53,458 nt of DNA from Plantactinospora alkalitolerans (GCF_015690345.1 NZ_JADPUN010000256.1:1-53458), one strand, 5' to 3'. Shown: positions 39,614 to 48,070, numbered from the stretch's first letter. Numbers and translations: made by a program. The notes: a model not told the origin generated them from the letters alone.

Positions 39614-40390
39614 CTACCCGGGCCGATCGTCCGGTTTCTCGGCGGCGATGTCCGGCATCAGGTAACCGACGCCGCGCAGGGTGCGGAGGTATCCCGCGCC
39701 GCCGGGCAGCCCGGCCAGCCGGGACCGGAGCCGGTAGACGGTGGACTTGACCACGTCCCGGCCGCCGATCAGGTCGGTCGTCCCCCACACCTCCCGGAGC
39801 AGGTCCTGCCAGGACTGCGGCACGCCGCGCCGCGCTGCGAGGTGGGCCAGCAGTTTGAACTCCGTGTACGGCAGGTCGAGCCGGCGGTCCGCCAGCACGG
39901 CGCTCTGACTGGTCAGGTCGATGACCAGCTGGCCGACCCGGATCGCGGAGCCGGGAACGCGGCGGCGGCGCACCAGCGCCTGGGCCCGGAGCGCCACCTC
40001 GCGGGGATGGAACGGCTTCGTCACGTAGTCGTCGGCACCGTGCTCCAACCCGGTGATCACGTCGTCGGGTTGGGCGAGGGCGGTGAGCAGCATGATCGGC
40101 ACCTCGGACCGGGACCGGATCCGCTGGCACAGGGTGAGCCCGTCCATCGCCGGCATCAGGACGTCCAGCACCACCAGGTCGACCGGGCGGGACCGCAGCA
40201 GGTGCAGCGCCGTCGCGCCGTCGGACGCGGTGAGCACGGTGAAGCCCTGGGTCTGCAGGGCGAACTCGATGATGATCGTCATCTGCGGCTCGTCGTCGAC
40301 GACCAGCGCGATCGGGCCTGCATCCCGGTCCGCTCGCGGCCCCACCGGTCCGGCGCCCCGATCGGCTCGTGGCCCTCCCGGGCCGGTCAC
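39614..40390 (-). CDS. OmpR-type response regulator
   Basis: A 258-residue regulator. Receiver domain from about residue 27 with the acidic pair Asp32-Asp33, phospho-acceptor Asp76 in LVVLDVLMP, Thr in LLTALAQ and Lys in YVTKPF; winged-helix output domain VGQLVIDLTSQSAVLADRRLDLPYTEFKLLAHL to VKSTVYRLRSRL, RTLRGVGYLM. The start is a GTG at 40390 overlapping the kinase stop by 4 nt (GTGA). The N-terminal 26 residues are an imperfect tandem repeat (GPRADRxAGP twice) outside the fold. It probably controls the ABC genes that follow 126 nt later. Confidence 0.92.
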   Translation of the reverse strand: MTGPGGPRADRGAGPVGPRADRDAGPIALVVDDEPQMTIIIEFALQTQGFTVLTASDGATALHLLRSRPVDLVVLDVLMPAMDGLTLCQRIRSRSEVPIMLLTALAQPDDVITGLEHGADDYVTKPFHPREVALRAQALVRRRRVPGSAIRVGQLVIDLTSQSAVLADRRLDLPYTEFKLLAHLAARRGVPQSWQDLLREVWGTTDLIGGRDVVKSTVYRLRSRLAGLPGGAGYLRTLRGVGYLMPDIAAEKPDDRPG

Positions 40391-41211
40391 GACGGGCTTC
40401 CGGTCGGCGCGCCGCCGGGCAGGGTGAGCAGGAAGGTGGTTCCGTGCCGCGATGCCGTGTGCACCATGATCTCGCCTCCGTGCAGCTCCACGATGGTCTT
40501 CGTGATGACCAGGCCGAGGCCGGTCCCGTCGGCCAGCGGACGGCCGGTGGCGAACCGGTGGAACAACCGGTGCCGTTCCTCCCGCGTCATCCCCGCGCCG
40601 TCGTCGGTGACGTACACGGCGACGCCGGTGTCGACGGGGGTCACCCGGACGTCGATGCTGCCACCGGTCGTGGTGAACCGGCTGGCGTTGGAGAGCAGAT
40701 TGGTGAACGCCTGGGCCAGCAGCATCGGATCGGCCGGAATCCTCGGCATCACCTGTGGGGTGTCCAGGCTGATCCGCTGCTGGCGCTGGGCGCAGAGCGA
40801 CCGCATCGCGGTGACCACGTCCCGGGCGACCACCGACACGTCGACCCGTTCGAGCCGGGGTACGAACAGGCCAGCCTCGATCTTCGCCTGGATCAGCAGG
40901 CTCTCGCAGAGCCCGATGACCTGGGTGGACTGGTGGTCGAGCACCTGAAGGAACCGCTCCTGCGCCGGGGTCAGCGGGCCCGGCGTACCCTCCCGGAGCA
41001 ATTCGACCGCGCCCCTGATCATGCTCAACGGCGTACGCAGTTCGTGGCTGAGCGAGGTCACCTGGTCGGCCCGTCGCTGGACCAGCTCCTCCAGTTGGGC
41101 CAGTTCGGCGCTGCGCGCGGCACTCGTCCGGCGGGTACGCAGGGCCATCAGCCCCGCGCCGGCGAGCCCGCCGCCGAGCGCGGCGATCGTCAGCAACCAC
41201 ATCGGTCCCAC
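40387..41211 (-). CDS. Membrane-anchored sensor histidine kinase
   Basis: A 274-residue kinase with a single N-terminal membrane segment (WLLTIAALGGGLAGAGLMAL) and essentially no extracellular domain, then a dimerisation helix with His56 in SLSHELRTPLSM and an HATPase_c domain: LTNLLSNASRFT (N box), TDDGAGM (G1), HRFATGRP (F box), GTGLGLVITKTI (G2). Lack of a sensory domain suggests it senses through the membrane or by contact with the neighbouring transporter. It overlaps the response regulator by 4 nt. The five genes from here to 35510 are on one strand with close spacing. Confidence 0.92.
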   Translation of the reverse strand: MGPMWLLTIAALGGGLAGAGLMALRTRRTSAARSAELAQLEELVQRRADQVTSLSHELRTPLSMIRGAVELLREGTPGPLTPAQERFLQVLDHQSTQVIGLCESLLIQAKIEAGLFVPRLERVDVSVVARDVVTAMRSLCAQRQQRISLDTPQVMPRIPADPMLLAQAFTNLLSNASRFTTTGGSIDVRVTPVDTGVAVYVTDDGAGMTREERHRLFHRFATGRPLADGTGLGLVITKTIVELHGGEIMVHTASRHGTTFLLTLPGGAPTGSPS

Positions 41212-41364
41212 CCGTCAGCCAGCGGCCCGGTCGATCCAGCGTATGCCCGAACCCGGCGTCACAGACCTCGCGGTTGTGGTTGGGGAGATCGCGCGGCTCA
41301 TCGGGCTGCTGAACAACGACTCGGCCGAGGTCGCCGAGGGCGCGAAGGCTGGGCCCTCGTCGAG

Positions 41365-41401
41365 GTGGACAGTGTCCACCGGGACCGTGGACACTGTCCA
41401 C
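41365..41401. promoter_or_regulatory. Two perfect 15-bp operator palindromes before a TetR gene
   Basis: GTGGACA-G-TGTCCAC at 41365-41379 and GTGGACA-C-TGTCCAC at 41387-41401, 22 bp centre to centre (two helical turns), the second abutting the ATG. This is the classic arrangement for an autoregulated TetR repressor. Confidence 0.8.
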
Positions 41402-41992
41402 ATGGTCGACGGGACCCGGACGAGACTTGTCGCGTGCGCCCTGCGGATGCTGGCCGACGAGGGCGTCGAGGCCCTGACGCTGCGCGCCATCGCCCGCAAG
41501 GCCCAGATCACTCACAACGCACCGTTGCGACATTTCCCCAACCGGGCCGCTCTGCTGTCCGCGGTGGCCACCGCGGGATTCGACGACCTGGCCGGACGCC
41601 TGCGTGGGGCCGCCGCCTCGCCCGGGCTGGTCGGCTCACCGGCCCGGCGGCTCGAGGCAACGGCCCACGCCTACGTGGCGTTCGCGGTGGCGAACCCCGG
41701 AATGTTCGCCCTGATGTTCCGCCACGACCTCGTCGACACGGCCGAGCCGGTCCTCGCGGCCGCCAGCCTTGCCGTCTTCGACGAGATGGCCATCCTGGTC
41801 GCGGACCGGCAGCACGAGGGCTGGCATCCGCACCTGGACAACAGACAACTCACCGGCGCGCTGTGGTCCGCGCTGCACGGCTTCGCCCAGCTCTGGATCT
41901 ACCAGGCGCTGCCCACCGCCACCGGTGCACCACCGTTCGCCGACGCGCTGCACACCATGCTGCGAGTCCTCGATCTACGCCCCTCGCAGTGA
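41402..41992 (+). CDS. TetR-family regulator
   Basis: A 196-residue repressor from the ATG at 41402. Helix-turn-helix ALRMLADEGVEALTLRAIARKAQITHNAPLRHFPNRAALLSAV; helical C-terminal domain with AHAYVAFAVANPGMFALMFRHDLVD and a Trp-rich end (LWSALHGFAQLWIYQALP), similar to the TetR_C_33-type domain. The frame is open further upstream to 41021, but that part overlaps the operator palindromes and lacks family similarity. The HAD phosphatase follows after 8 nt and is presumably co-transcribed. Autoregulation through the two palindromes is strongly suggested. Confidence 0.88.
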   Translation: MVDGTRTRLVACALRMLADEGVEALTLRAIARKAQITHNAPLRHFPNRAALLSAVATAGFDDLAGRLRGAAASPGLVGSPARRLEATAHAYVAFAVANPGMFALMFRHDLVDTAEPVLAAASLAVFDEMAILVADRQHEGWHPHLDNRQLTGALWSALHGFAQLWIYQALPTATGAPPFADALHTMLRVLDLRPSQ

Positions 41993-42000
41993 AAGGCGCC

Positions 42001-42669
42001 ATGTCCACACCACCACGCCGCGTCGCCGTGTTCGACCTTGACGACACCCTCGTACGCGGCGACTCGTTCGCCCTGTTCATGCGTCATCTACTCTTCCGCC
42101 AACGGTGGCGAGCGGCGCTGGCCGTGCTGTCCGCGCCGGTGCTGTGGCCGATGCTGTTCGTGCCCGCCAGCCGGCGCATCGCCATCGGCGGCATGCTGTG
42201 GATCGCCTCTGCCGGGCTCTCCGAGGCGGAGTTCACCGGCCTGGCGAGGCGCTTCGCCACCGCCCACGCGGACCGGCGCATCCGGCCGGCACTGGACCGG
42301 TTACGGCAACACCTGGACGCCGGTGACCGGGTGGTGATCGTCACCGCCTGCGCCGACCCACTGGCCAGCGCCGTCTGCGCCGAACTCGGCCTGCCGGACG
42401 TCGAGATCATCGCGGCCCGGCTCCAGCACGGACGCGCCGGAATGCGCCCCGCACTCGGCTGCCGGGGAGCCCAGAAGGTCGACCGCCTGCGTGACGCCGG
42501 CATCAGCCTCCCGGTCGACTACGCCTACACCGACAGCGCCGTCGACCTTCCCTTACTCAAGGTGGCCACCCACCGGTACCTCATCGAGCCCTCCACTCGC
42601 CATCGGGACCGCATCCGAGCGGTACTGCCCGACAACGTCACCGTCCTCGACACGACCACCACGCCGTGA
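42001..42669 (+). CDS. HAD-IB family phosphatase
   Basis: A 222-residue hydrolase. VAVFDLDDTLVRGDSFALFMRHLL gives nucleophile Asp12 and acid/base Asp14, VVIVTACADPLASAV the second motif, GAQKVDRLRDAG the lysine motif and YTDSAVDLPLLKVATHRYLIEP the third/fourth. The hydrophobic segment AALAVLSAPVLWPMLFVPASRR in the cap is typical of HAD-IB proteins related to SerB and to membrane lipid phosphatases. AAAGG precedes the ATG. It is 8 nt behind the TetR gene. The last 13 codons plus about 120 nt of downstream DNA are duplicated at 52499-52656. Confidence 0.9.
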   Translation: MSTPPRRVAVFDLDDTLVRGDSFALFMRHLLFRQRWRAALAVLSAPVLWPMLFVPASRRIAIGGMLWIASAGLSEAEFTGLARRFATAHADRRIRPALDRLRQHLDAGDRVVIVTACADPLASAVCAELGLPDVEIIAARLQHGRAGMRPALGCRGAQKVDRLRDAGISLPVDYAYTDSAVDLPLLKVATHRYLIEPSTRHRDRIRAVLPDNVTVLDTTTTP

Positions 42670-42787
42670 ACGGGGCCAGGGAGCTGCCGGGCCAGCGGCC
42701 AGCCGCGCACCGACGACTCAGCCAGTGGACCGGCGGTGGAAATTCGACCTGCCGTGGATGCCGACCGGCACACCGGAGCAGCCACGA
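42631..42787 (+). repeat. Copy A of a dispersed duplication (HAD gene 3' end plus downstream)
   Basis: About 157 bp including the last 13 codons of the HAD gene match 52499-52656 in the same orientation, with about 17 differences by eye (close to 89% identity). The non-coding part is as conserved as the coding part. Confidence 0.85.
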
Positions 42788-42952
42788 CGACCTCGGACAG
42801 CGAGCTCGTGCCCGCCGTCGCCGGAGGCCGACCGCCTCGGCGCCGGGCAGGTAAGCGCCGTCCTCCTAGACTGGTACGCACGCCGAACGTGGGCGCGCCG
42901 TCGGCCTGGGACGGACGACCAGTGCAGCCGTACCCGGAGAGGATGCCAGCCG

Positions 42953-43795
42953 ATGAGCCTCGACGCCGCCGACCAGCACCGCCGCGCCGTCACCTTCCAG
43001 CGGTTGCACCAGGGGCCGACCTTCGTACTTCCCAATCCTTGGGACGCTGGCAGCGCGCGGGTGTTGACCCAGTTGGGTTTCCCCGCGCTCGCCACCACCA
43101 GCGGCGGCCTCGCCTTCACCCTCGGTCGCCGCGACGGGGTGGGCCTGGTCAGCCGGGCCGAGACGCTGGAGAACATCCGGGCCGTCGCCGGGGCGACCTC
43201 GCTGCCGGTGGCGGCCGACCTGGAGAGTGGCTTCGGCGACTCGCCGGACGACGTCGCCGAGACCATCCGGCTCGCCGCCGAGGCCGGCGCCGTCGGTGGG
43301 TCGGTCGAGGACGCCACCGGGGATCCCGCCGATCCCATCCTGCCGCTGCCCGAGGCGGTACGCCGGGTCGAGGCGGCCGTGACCGCGGCCCGTGCCCTTC
43401 CGTTCCCGTTCACCCTGGCCGCGCGGGCGGAGAACTTCCTCTACGGTCGGCCGGACCTGCCCGACACCATCCGCCGACTGCGGGCCTACGGTGCGGCCGG
43501 CGCCGACGTGTTGTACGCGCCCGGGTTGCCCGATCTCGACGCGGTCCGCTCGGTCTGCGCGGCGGTGGACAAGCCGGTGAACGCACTCGCCGGAGGCTCA
43601 CCCGCGGTGACGGTGGCGATGCTCGCCGACTGCGGCGTACGTCGGGTGAGCGTCGGCTCGGCGTTGGCCAGGGCGGCGCTGAGTGCCTTCGTCGACGCGG
43701 CCCGGGAGATCCACGAGACGGGTACCTTCCGGTTCGGCAGGAACGTGCTGGGCTACGCCCAGGTGAACCGCCTCTGGTCGGACCGCCTCCGATAG
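42953..43795 (+). CDS. Isocitrate lyase/PEP mutase-superfamily protein
   Basis: A 280-residue (beta/alpha)8 protein from the ATG at 42953 (GGAGAGG about 10 nt upstream; TAGACT at 42867-42872 is a possible -10 box). FVLPNPWDAGSARVLTQLGFPALATTSGGLAFTLG, LPVAADLESGFGDSPDDVAETIRLAAEAGAVGGSVEDAT and VDKPVNALAG are the ordered motifs of the oxaloacetate-decarboxylase/PEP-mutase-like branch, with the magnesium-binding DLESGFG and VED. The KKCGH active loop of isocitrate lyase is absent. It may cleave a 2-hydroxy- or 2-oxo-dicarboxylate; the substrate is unknown. It stands alone between the HAD and propeller genes. Confidence 0.9.
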   Translation: MSLDAADQHRRAVTFQRLHQGPTFVLPNPWDAGSARVLTQLGFPALATTSGGLAFTLGRRDGVGLVSRAETLENIRAVAGATSLPVAADLESGFGDSPDDVAETIRLAAEAGAVGGSVEDATGDPADPILPLPEAVRRVEAAVTAARALPFPFTLAARAENFLYGRPDLPDTIRRLRAYGAAGADVLYAPGLPDLDAVRSVCAAVDKPVNALAGGSPAVTVAMLADCGVRRVSVGSALARAALSAFVDAAREIHETGTFRFGRNVLGYAQVNRLWSDRLR

Positions 43796-43938
43796 CCGCG
43801 CCGCCTTTCGACGGGCGGACCGGCTCCGACAGGTGCCGAACCCGCATCGCCGCGGCTGAGGTGCACGGTTCTGTCGGTGCCCGTGGGCATACTGGCCGGC
43901 AGCCATCCACGGCGCATGTTCCGATCGGAGGGATGATC

Positions 43939-45024
43939 ATGACAGCCTTGCTAGCCATCGGCACCAGCAAGGGCCTGTTCCTCGCCACCAGCGGTGCTGA
44001 CCGCAGGAGTTGGCAGATCAGCGGGCCGCACTTCCCGATGACCGGCGTGTACGCGGTCGCCATCGACAAGCGTCGGGAGGCGCCCCGCCTGCTCGCCGGA
44101 ATAACCAGCTCACATTTCGGCCCCAGCGTGGCCACCAGCGACGACCTGGGCGAGTCCTGGCAGGAGCCGGCCGAGGCGCCGCTGGCCTTCCCGTCCGGCA
44201 CCGAAGCCAGCCTGGAACGGGTCTGGCAACTCGCCCCCGGCACGCCGGACGAGCCGGACGTGGTCTACGCCGGCACCCAGCCGTCGGCCCTGTTCCGGTC
44301 GGTGGACGGCGGGATCCACTACGAGATGGTCCGCCCGCTGTGGGACCACCCGCACCGCAAGCAGTGGGGTGCCGGCTTCGGCGGTCAGGCCGTGCACAGC
44401 GTGCTTCCGCACCCGGCCGACCCGGCGCAGGTCCTGGTGGCCATGTCGACCGGCGGGGTCTACCGCACCGGCGACTCCGGTGCGTCCTGGCGACCGCAGA
44501 ACACGGGCATCCGCGCCTACTTCCTGCCGGACGAGTGGCCCGAGTTCGGCCAGTGCGTGCACAAGGTCGCCCGGGACGCCGGTGACCCCGAGTTGCTCTA
44601 CGCGCAGAACCACCACGGCGTCTACCGGTCCCGCGACGGAGGCGTCACCTGGGAGTCGATCGCCGACGGACTGCCGAGCGACTTCGGGTTCGCGATGGTC
44701 GCCCATCCGCACCGGAGCGGGACCATCTACACCTTTCCGCTGGTGGCGGACGGCGAGCGCTTTCCCGTCGACCGGCGATGCCGGGTCTTCCGCTCCACCG
44801 ACGCGGGCACGACCTGGGAGCCGTTGACCAACGGGCTGCCGACCGAGGCGTACTACCCGGTGGTGCTGCGCGACGCGATGTGCGTCGACGATCTCGACCC
44901 GGCCGGCGTCTACTTCGGCACCCGGTCCGGCGAGGTCTACGCCAGCGGGGACGAGGGCGACTCCTGGTCGCTGGTCGCCGCACACCTTCCCGACGTGCTC
45001 TGCGTCCGAGCCGCGCAGGTGTGA
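43939..45024 (+). CDS. BNR/WD40-YVTN-type beta-propeller protein (sialidase-like)
   Basis: A 361-residue protein without signal peptide. Asp-box/BNR repeats recur: TSDDLGESWQEP, SVDGGIHYEM, TGDSGASWRPQ, SRDGGVTWESI, STDAGTTWEPL and SGDEGDSWSLV, i.e. six SxDxGxxW units forming a beta-propeller like exo-alpha-sialidases or VPS10-type proteins. No sialidase Arg triad can be assigned, and the cytosolic location argues against sialic acid hydrolysis. The ATG at 43939 has GGAGGG 6 nt upstream. The stop is 1 nt before the GTG of a CysO-like sulfur carrier gene, so the two are translationally coupled and probably act together. Confidence 0.85.
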   Translation: MTALLAIGTSKGLFLATSGADRRSWQISGPHFPMTGVYAVAIDKRREAPRLLAGITSSHFGPSVATSDDLGESWQEPAEAPLAFPSGTEASLERVWQLAPGTPDEPDVVYAGTQPSALFRSVDGGIHYEMVRPLWDHPHRKQWGAGFGGQAVHSVLPHPADPAQVLVAMSTGGVYRTGDSGASWRPQNTGIRAYFLPDEWPEFGQCVHKVARDAGDPELLYAQNHHGVYRSRDGGVTWESIADGLPSDFGFAMVAHPHRSGTIYTFPLVADGERFPVDRRCRVFRSTDAGTTWEPLTNGLPTEAYYPVVLRDAMCVDDLDPAGVYFGTRSGEVYASGDEGDSWSLVAAHLPDVLCVRAAQV

Positions 45025-45025
45025 G

Positions 45026-45301
45026 GTGGTCACCATACTCGTGCCCGGGGCGCTGCGGACCGACACGGCCGGTGCGAGCCGGTTGACCGTCGGTACGGCG
45101 GGCACCCTACGCGCCGTACTCGACGAGGTGGATCTGCACTGGCCCCGGCTGGCCCGGCGGATCCGGGACGAACAGGGCGAGCTGCGCCGCTACATCAACG
45201 TGTACGTCGACGGCGAGGACTGCCGGCAGTCGGGCGGTCTCGACACCCCGGTCACCGACGAGGCGGAGGTCCAGGTCATTCCCTCGGTCGCCGGCGGCTG
45301 A
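45026..45301 (+). CDS. MoaD/ThiS-family sulfur carrier (CysO-like)
   Basis: A 91-residue beta-grasp protein ending in VAGG, the di-glycine tail that is adenylated and thiocarboxylated in MoaD, ThiS and CysO. The second half (RRYINVYVDGEDCRQSGGL to VQVIPSVAGG) is strikingly like mycobacterial CysO, which delivers sulfide for cysteine synthesis. No cysM, Mec+ peptidase or moeB/moeZ is next to it; instead it is coupled to a beta-propeller gene, one nucleotide away. The GTG start is forced by the spacing. It probably supplies sulfur to, or modifies, a partner protein. The activating enzyme must be encoded elsewhere. Confidence 0.9.
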   Translation: MVTILVPGALRTDTAGASRLTVGTAGTLRAVLDEVDLHWPRLARRIRDEQGELRRYINVYVDGEDCRQSGGLDTPVTDEAEVQVIPSVAGG

Positions 45302-45545
45302 CCGGCCCCCAGAGGCGGGTTCGGGCTGTCCGCCGACTCGGGGTGCGAACGGCCCTCGGTCGGCCTACCGTGGTGATTGTTGGTCAACATCTTCCTGATG
45401 TTGGCCGGCGGTTGGTTGTCCTCGGCCAGGGGCGGGCGTGGGATGGGACGGCGGTCCGGGCCGGGCCGGCGGCCGGAGACGGAACCGGAGTCTTCCGTGG
45501 GATCCCCGCACGTGTCGCTCGATGTCCTCGTTGTGGAGGCTTTCC

Positions 45546-46703
45546 ATGTCCGACTGGCGTTCGCGCGCGCTGCGTCCCGCGAAGCGGGCTCTGCGCCGCT
45601 CGCAGGACCGGTATCCGCAGTCGCCACCGGAGCTCTCCATGGACCCGCGCGGCGGCGAGCCGGGGAAGCCCCCGCCGGCGGAGGAGAGCGTGGTCACCTC
45701 GGCGATCTACCGGGACGGCCAGCGGGTGGACGGTCCGCCCAACCTCGCGGAGACCTGCCAGCGGCTGCGGGACCAGCCGGGCACGATGGCGTGGATCGGG
45801 TTGTACCGGCCGACCGAGGCACAACTGCTCACCGTGGCCGAGGAGTTCGGGCTGCACGAGCTGGCCGTCGAGGACGCCATCGTCGCGCACCAGCGCCCCA
45901 AGCTCGAACGGTACGGCGACACCCTGTTCGTGGTGCTCCGGGCCGCCCGCTACCTCGACGAGTCGGAGGAGGTGGACTTCGGCGAGGTGCACATCTTCGT
46001 CGGCGCGAACTTCGTGCTGACCGTACGGCACGGCCAGGCTCCCGACCTGACCGCCGTGCGGCGACGGATGGAGAACGATCCTGATCTGCTGCGCCTCGGT
46101 CCGGAGGCCGTGCTGTACGCGATCCTGGACAGCGTGGTCGACGGGTACGCCCCGGTGGTCGGCGGGTTGCAGAACGACATCGACGAGATCGAGACCGAGG
46201 TCTTCGGTGGCGATCCCCGGGTGAGCCGCCGGATCTACGAACTCTCCCGTGAGGTGATCGAGTTCCAGCGGGCGACCCGGCCACTGCTCGACATCCTGTC
46301 CGGGCTGACGGCCGGGTTCGAGAAGTACGGCACCGACGAGGAGTTGCGGCGCTACCTCGGCGACGTGGCCGACCACGCCACCACCGCCTCGGAGCGGGTG
46401 AACGAGTTCCGCCAGATCCTGGCGGACATCCTCACCCTGAACGCCACCCTGGTCTCGCAGTCGCAGAACGAAGAGGTGAAGAGCCTGACCCAGGCCAGCT
46501 ACACCCAGAACGAGGAGATCAAGAGAATCTCCGCCTGGGCGGCGATCCTGTTCGCCCCCACGGTGATCGGCACCGTGTACGGGATGAACTTCGACCACAT
46601 ACCCGAGCTGCACTGGACCCTCGGCTATCCGTTCGCGCTGTTCCTGATGCTGATGGTGTGCAGCACCCTGTTCATCCTCTTCAAGCGCCGCGACTGGTTG
46701 TGA
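45546..46703 (+). CDS. CorA-family magnesium/cobalt channel
   Basis: A 385-residue protein from the ATG at 45546 (GGAG just upstream). A basic N-terminus of about 45 residues (SRALRPAKRALRRSQDR) precedes the cytosolic funnel domain (MAWIGLYRPTEAQLLTVAEEFGLHELAVEDAI, KLERYGDTLFVVLRAAR, VDFGEVHIFVGANFVLTVRHG) and a long stalk helix. Two C-terminal membrane segments follow, with the signature GMN in YGMNFDHIPEL and the terminal LFKRRDWL. It forms a pentameric Mg2+/Co2+ channel. The divergent-paralogue partner at 46722-47849 faces it, with 18 nt between stops. Genes of this type are often single; the pairing is noted as a finding. Confidence 0.93.
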   Translation: MSDWRSRALRPAKRALRRSQDRYPQSPPELSMDPRGGEPGKPPPAEESVVTSAIYRDGQRVDGPPNLAETCQRLRDQPGTMAWIGLYRPTEAQLLTVAEEFGLHELAVEDAIVAHQRPKLERYGDTLFVVLRAARYLDESEEVDFGEVHIFVGANFVLTVRHGQAPDLTAVRRRMENDPDLLRLGPEAVLYAILDSVVDGYAPVVGGLQNDIDEIETEVFGGDPRVSRRIYELSREVIEFQRATRPLLDILSGLTAGFEKYGTDEELRRYLGDVADHATTASERVNEFRQILADILTLNATLVSQSQNEEVKSLTQASYTQNEEIKRISAWAAILFAPTVIGTVYGMNFDHIPELHWTLGYPFALFLMLMVCSTLFILFKRRDWL

Positions 46704-46721
46704 CCGGTCGGCCGGCGCGAC

Positions 46722-47849
46722 CTACAGCCACTTGTTGCGCCGGAAGCCCCGGTGCATCGCGACCGCGCCGACCAGCATCACCACCAGCACCACCCAGAAG
46801 CCGTACGGCGCCGTCAGCCCCGGTATGGCCTCGAAGTTCATCCCGTAGATCCCGGCGATGAAGGTCTGCACCGCGAAGATCGCCGCCCAGGCGGCAATCT
46901 TGCGCATGTCGTTGTTCTGGTCGACCGACACCTGGGCCAGCCGCGCCTGGAGGATCGAGTTCAGCAGGTCGTCGTAGGCGGTGACCCGCTCCACCGTACG
47001 GACCAGCACGCTGCCCACGTCCCGGAAGTACCGGACGACCGGCCTCGGCAGTTCCCGGTCCTCGAGCAGCTCGGCGAACGGACGCTGTAACGGCGCCACC
47101 GCCCGCTTGAACTCCATCAGCTCCCGCTTGAGCTGGTAGATGTGCGCGATCCGCTCCCGGCCCCGCCCGGCGGCGAAGACCTGCTCCTCCACCGCGTCGA
47201 TGTCTGCCTCCACGGCGGCGGCCACCTGGACGTACGAGCCGATGAGCTGGTCGCAGACCGCGTGGGCGACCGCCCACGGGCCGAGTGCCAGCAGGGTGGG
47301 CCGGGCCTCCAGACCGGCCCGGACCGGCCCCAACGCACCCGGCGCGCCGTGCCGCACGGTGATCACGAACCGGGGGCCGACGAAAACGGTCACCGAGCCG
47401 GTCTCCACCACCTCGGACGTCTCGGTCAGCTCCGAGTGCTCGACGTACCGGGTGGTGCGGAGCACGATCACCGTCACCTGGTCGTACCGCTCGACGGCGG
47501 GCCGGTGATCACGGTTGTGCGCGTGCCCGGCGACCAGGTCGTCCAGCCCGAACGTCCGGGCGATCGGCGCGAAGTCCTCCTCCGTCGGCTGGTGCAGCCC
47601 CAACCAGACGAACCCCCGACCCCGACGCGCCGCCGCCAGCGCTTCCCGGTAGTCGGGCCGCCCCGGCATCCGGCGGCCGTCGGCGTACGTCGCGCAGTCC
47701 ACGACGCATTCCGCGTTCTGGCTGTTCTGCCCCGGGGCGTACGCGGGCAGCCCGTCGACGTTGAACATCCGGGCCATCACCCGGCGTACCGGCTCGGCCC
47801 ACCGGGTGCGCGTACCGCCCAGGCCAGCGTTCCGTTCGTACCCCGTCAT
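46722..47849 (-). CDS. CorA-family magnesium/cobalt channel (second copy)
   Basis: A 375-residue protein from the ATG at 47849 (MTGYERNAG); the frame extends to 47948 but without similarity. Cytosolic domain with FVWLGLHQPTEEDFAPIARTFGLDDLVAGHAHNRDHRPAVERYDQVTVIVLRTTR and VTVFVGPRFVITVRHG, long stalk helix (RERIAHIYQLKRELMEFKRAV), then two membrane segments with IYGMNFEAIPGL and the end GFRRNKWL. The GMN motif is intact. It is convergent with the first corA, only 18 nt apart. Sequence divergence between the two (different linkers, N-termini) suggests an old duplication or separate acquisition. Confidence 0.93.
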   Translation of the reverse strand: MTGYERNAGLGGTRTRWAEPVRRVMARMFNVDGLPAYAPGQNSQNAECVVDCATYADGRRMPGRPDYREALAAARRGRGFVWLGLHQPTEEDFAPIARTFGLDDLVAGHAHNRDHRPAVERYDQVTVIVLRTTRYVEHSELTETSEVVETGSVTVFVGPRFVITVRHGAPGALGPVRAGLEARPTLLALGPWAVAHAVCDQLIGSYVQVAAAVEADIDAVEEQVFAAGRGRERIAHIYQLKRELMEFKRAVAPLQRPFAELLEDRELPRPVVRYFRDVGSVLVRTVERVTAYDDLLNSILQARLAQVSVDQNNDMRKIAAWAAIFAVQTFIAGIYGMNFEAIPGLTAPYGFWVVLVVMLVGAVAMHRGFRRNKWL

Positions 47850-48070
47850 CCCCGGATGCCCCTTTCCGCGCACGGTCCACTGGCGTGCATCGAACCATCC
47901 GTAGCCGAGCCGCCCGGTTCCGGGTCCAGCCGCCTGGTGAGGTTCCACACCGGTGGCCTCGTCGGCGGCCGACCCGAGCTAAACTTGATCATTAGGCGGC
48001 GCCGGAACGCGACCGCCCCGGACGAGAGCGCTGCCGTACCCGGCCCTGCAAAGACGGCGCGCAGAAAATC

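Noticed and set aside
43939-45024. Calling the propeller a secreted sialidase
   Set aside because: It has Asp boxes but no signal peptide and no assignable Arg triad or Asp/Glu-Tyr catalytic set; coupling with a sulfur carrier suggests another role.
45377-45545. A short hydrophobic peptide before the first corA
   Set aside because: TTG start, no ribosome-binding site, and the frame degenerates into Arg/Gly-rich sequence; the small CAACATC/GATGTTG hairpin there is also too weak to call.
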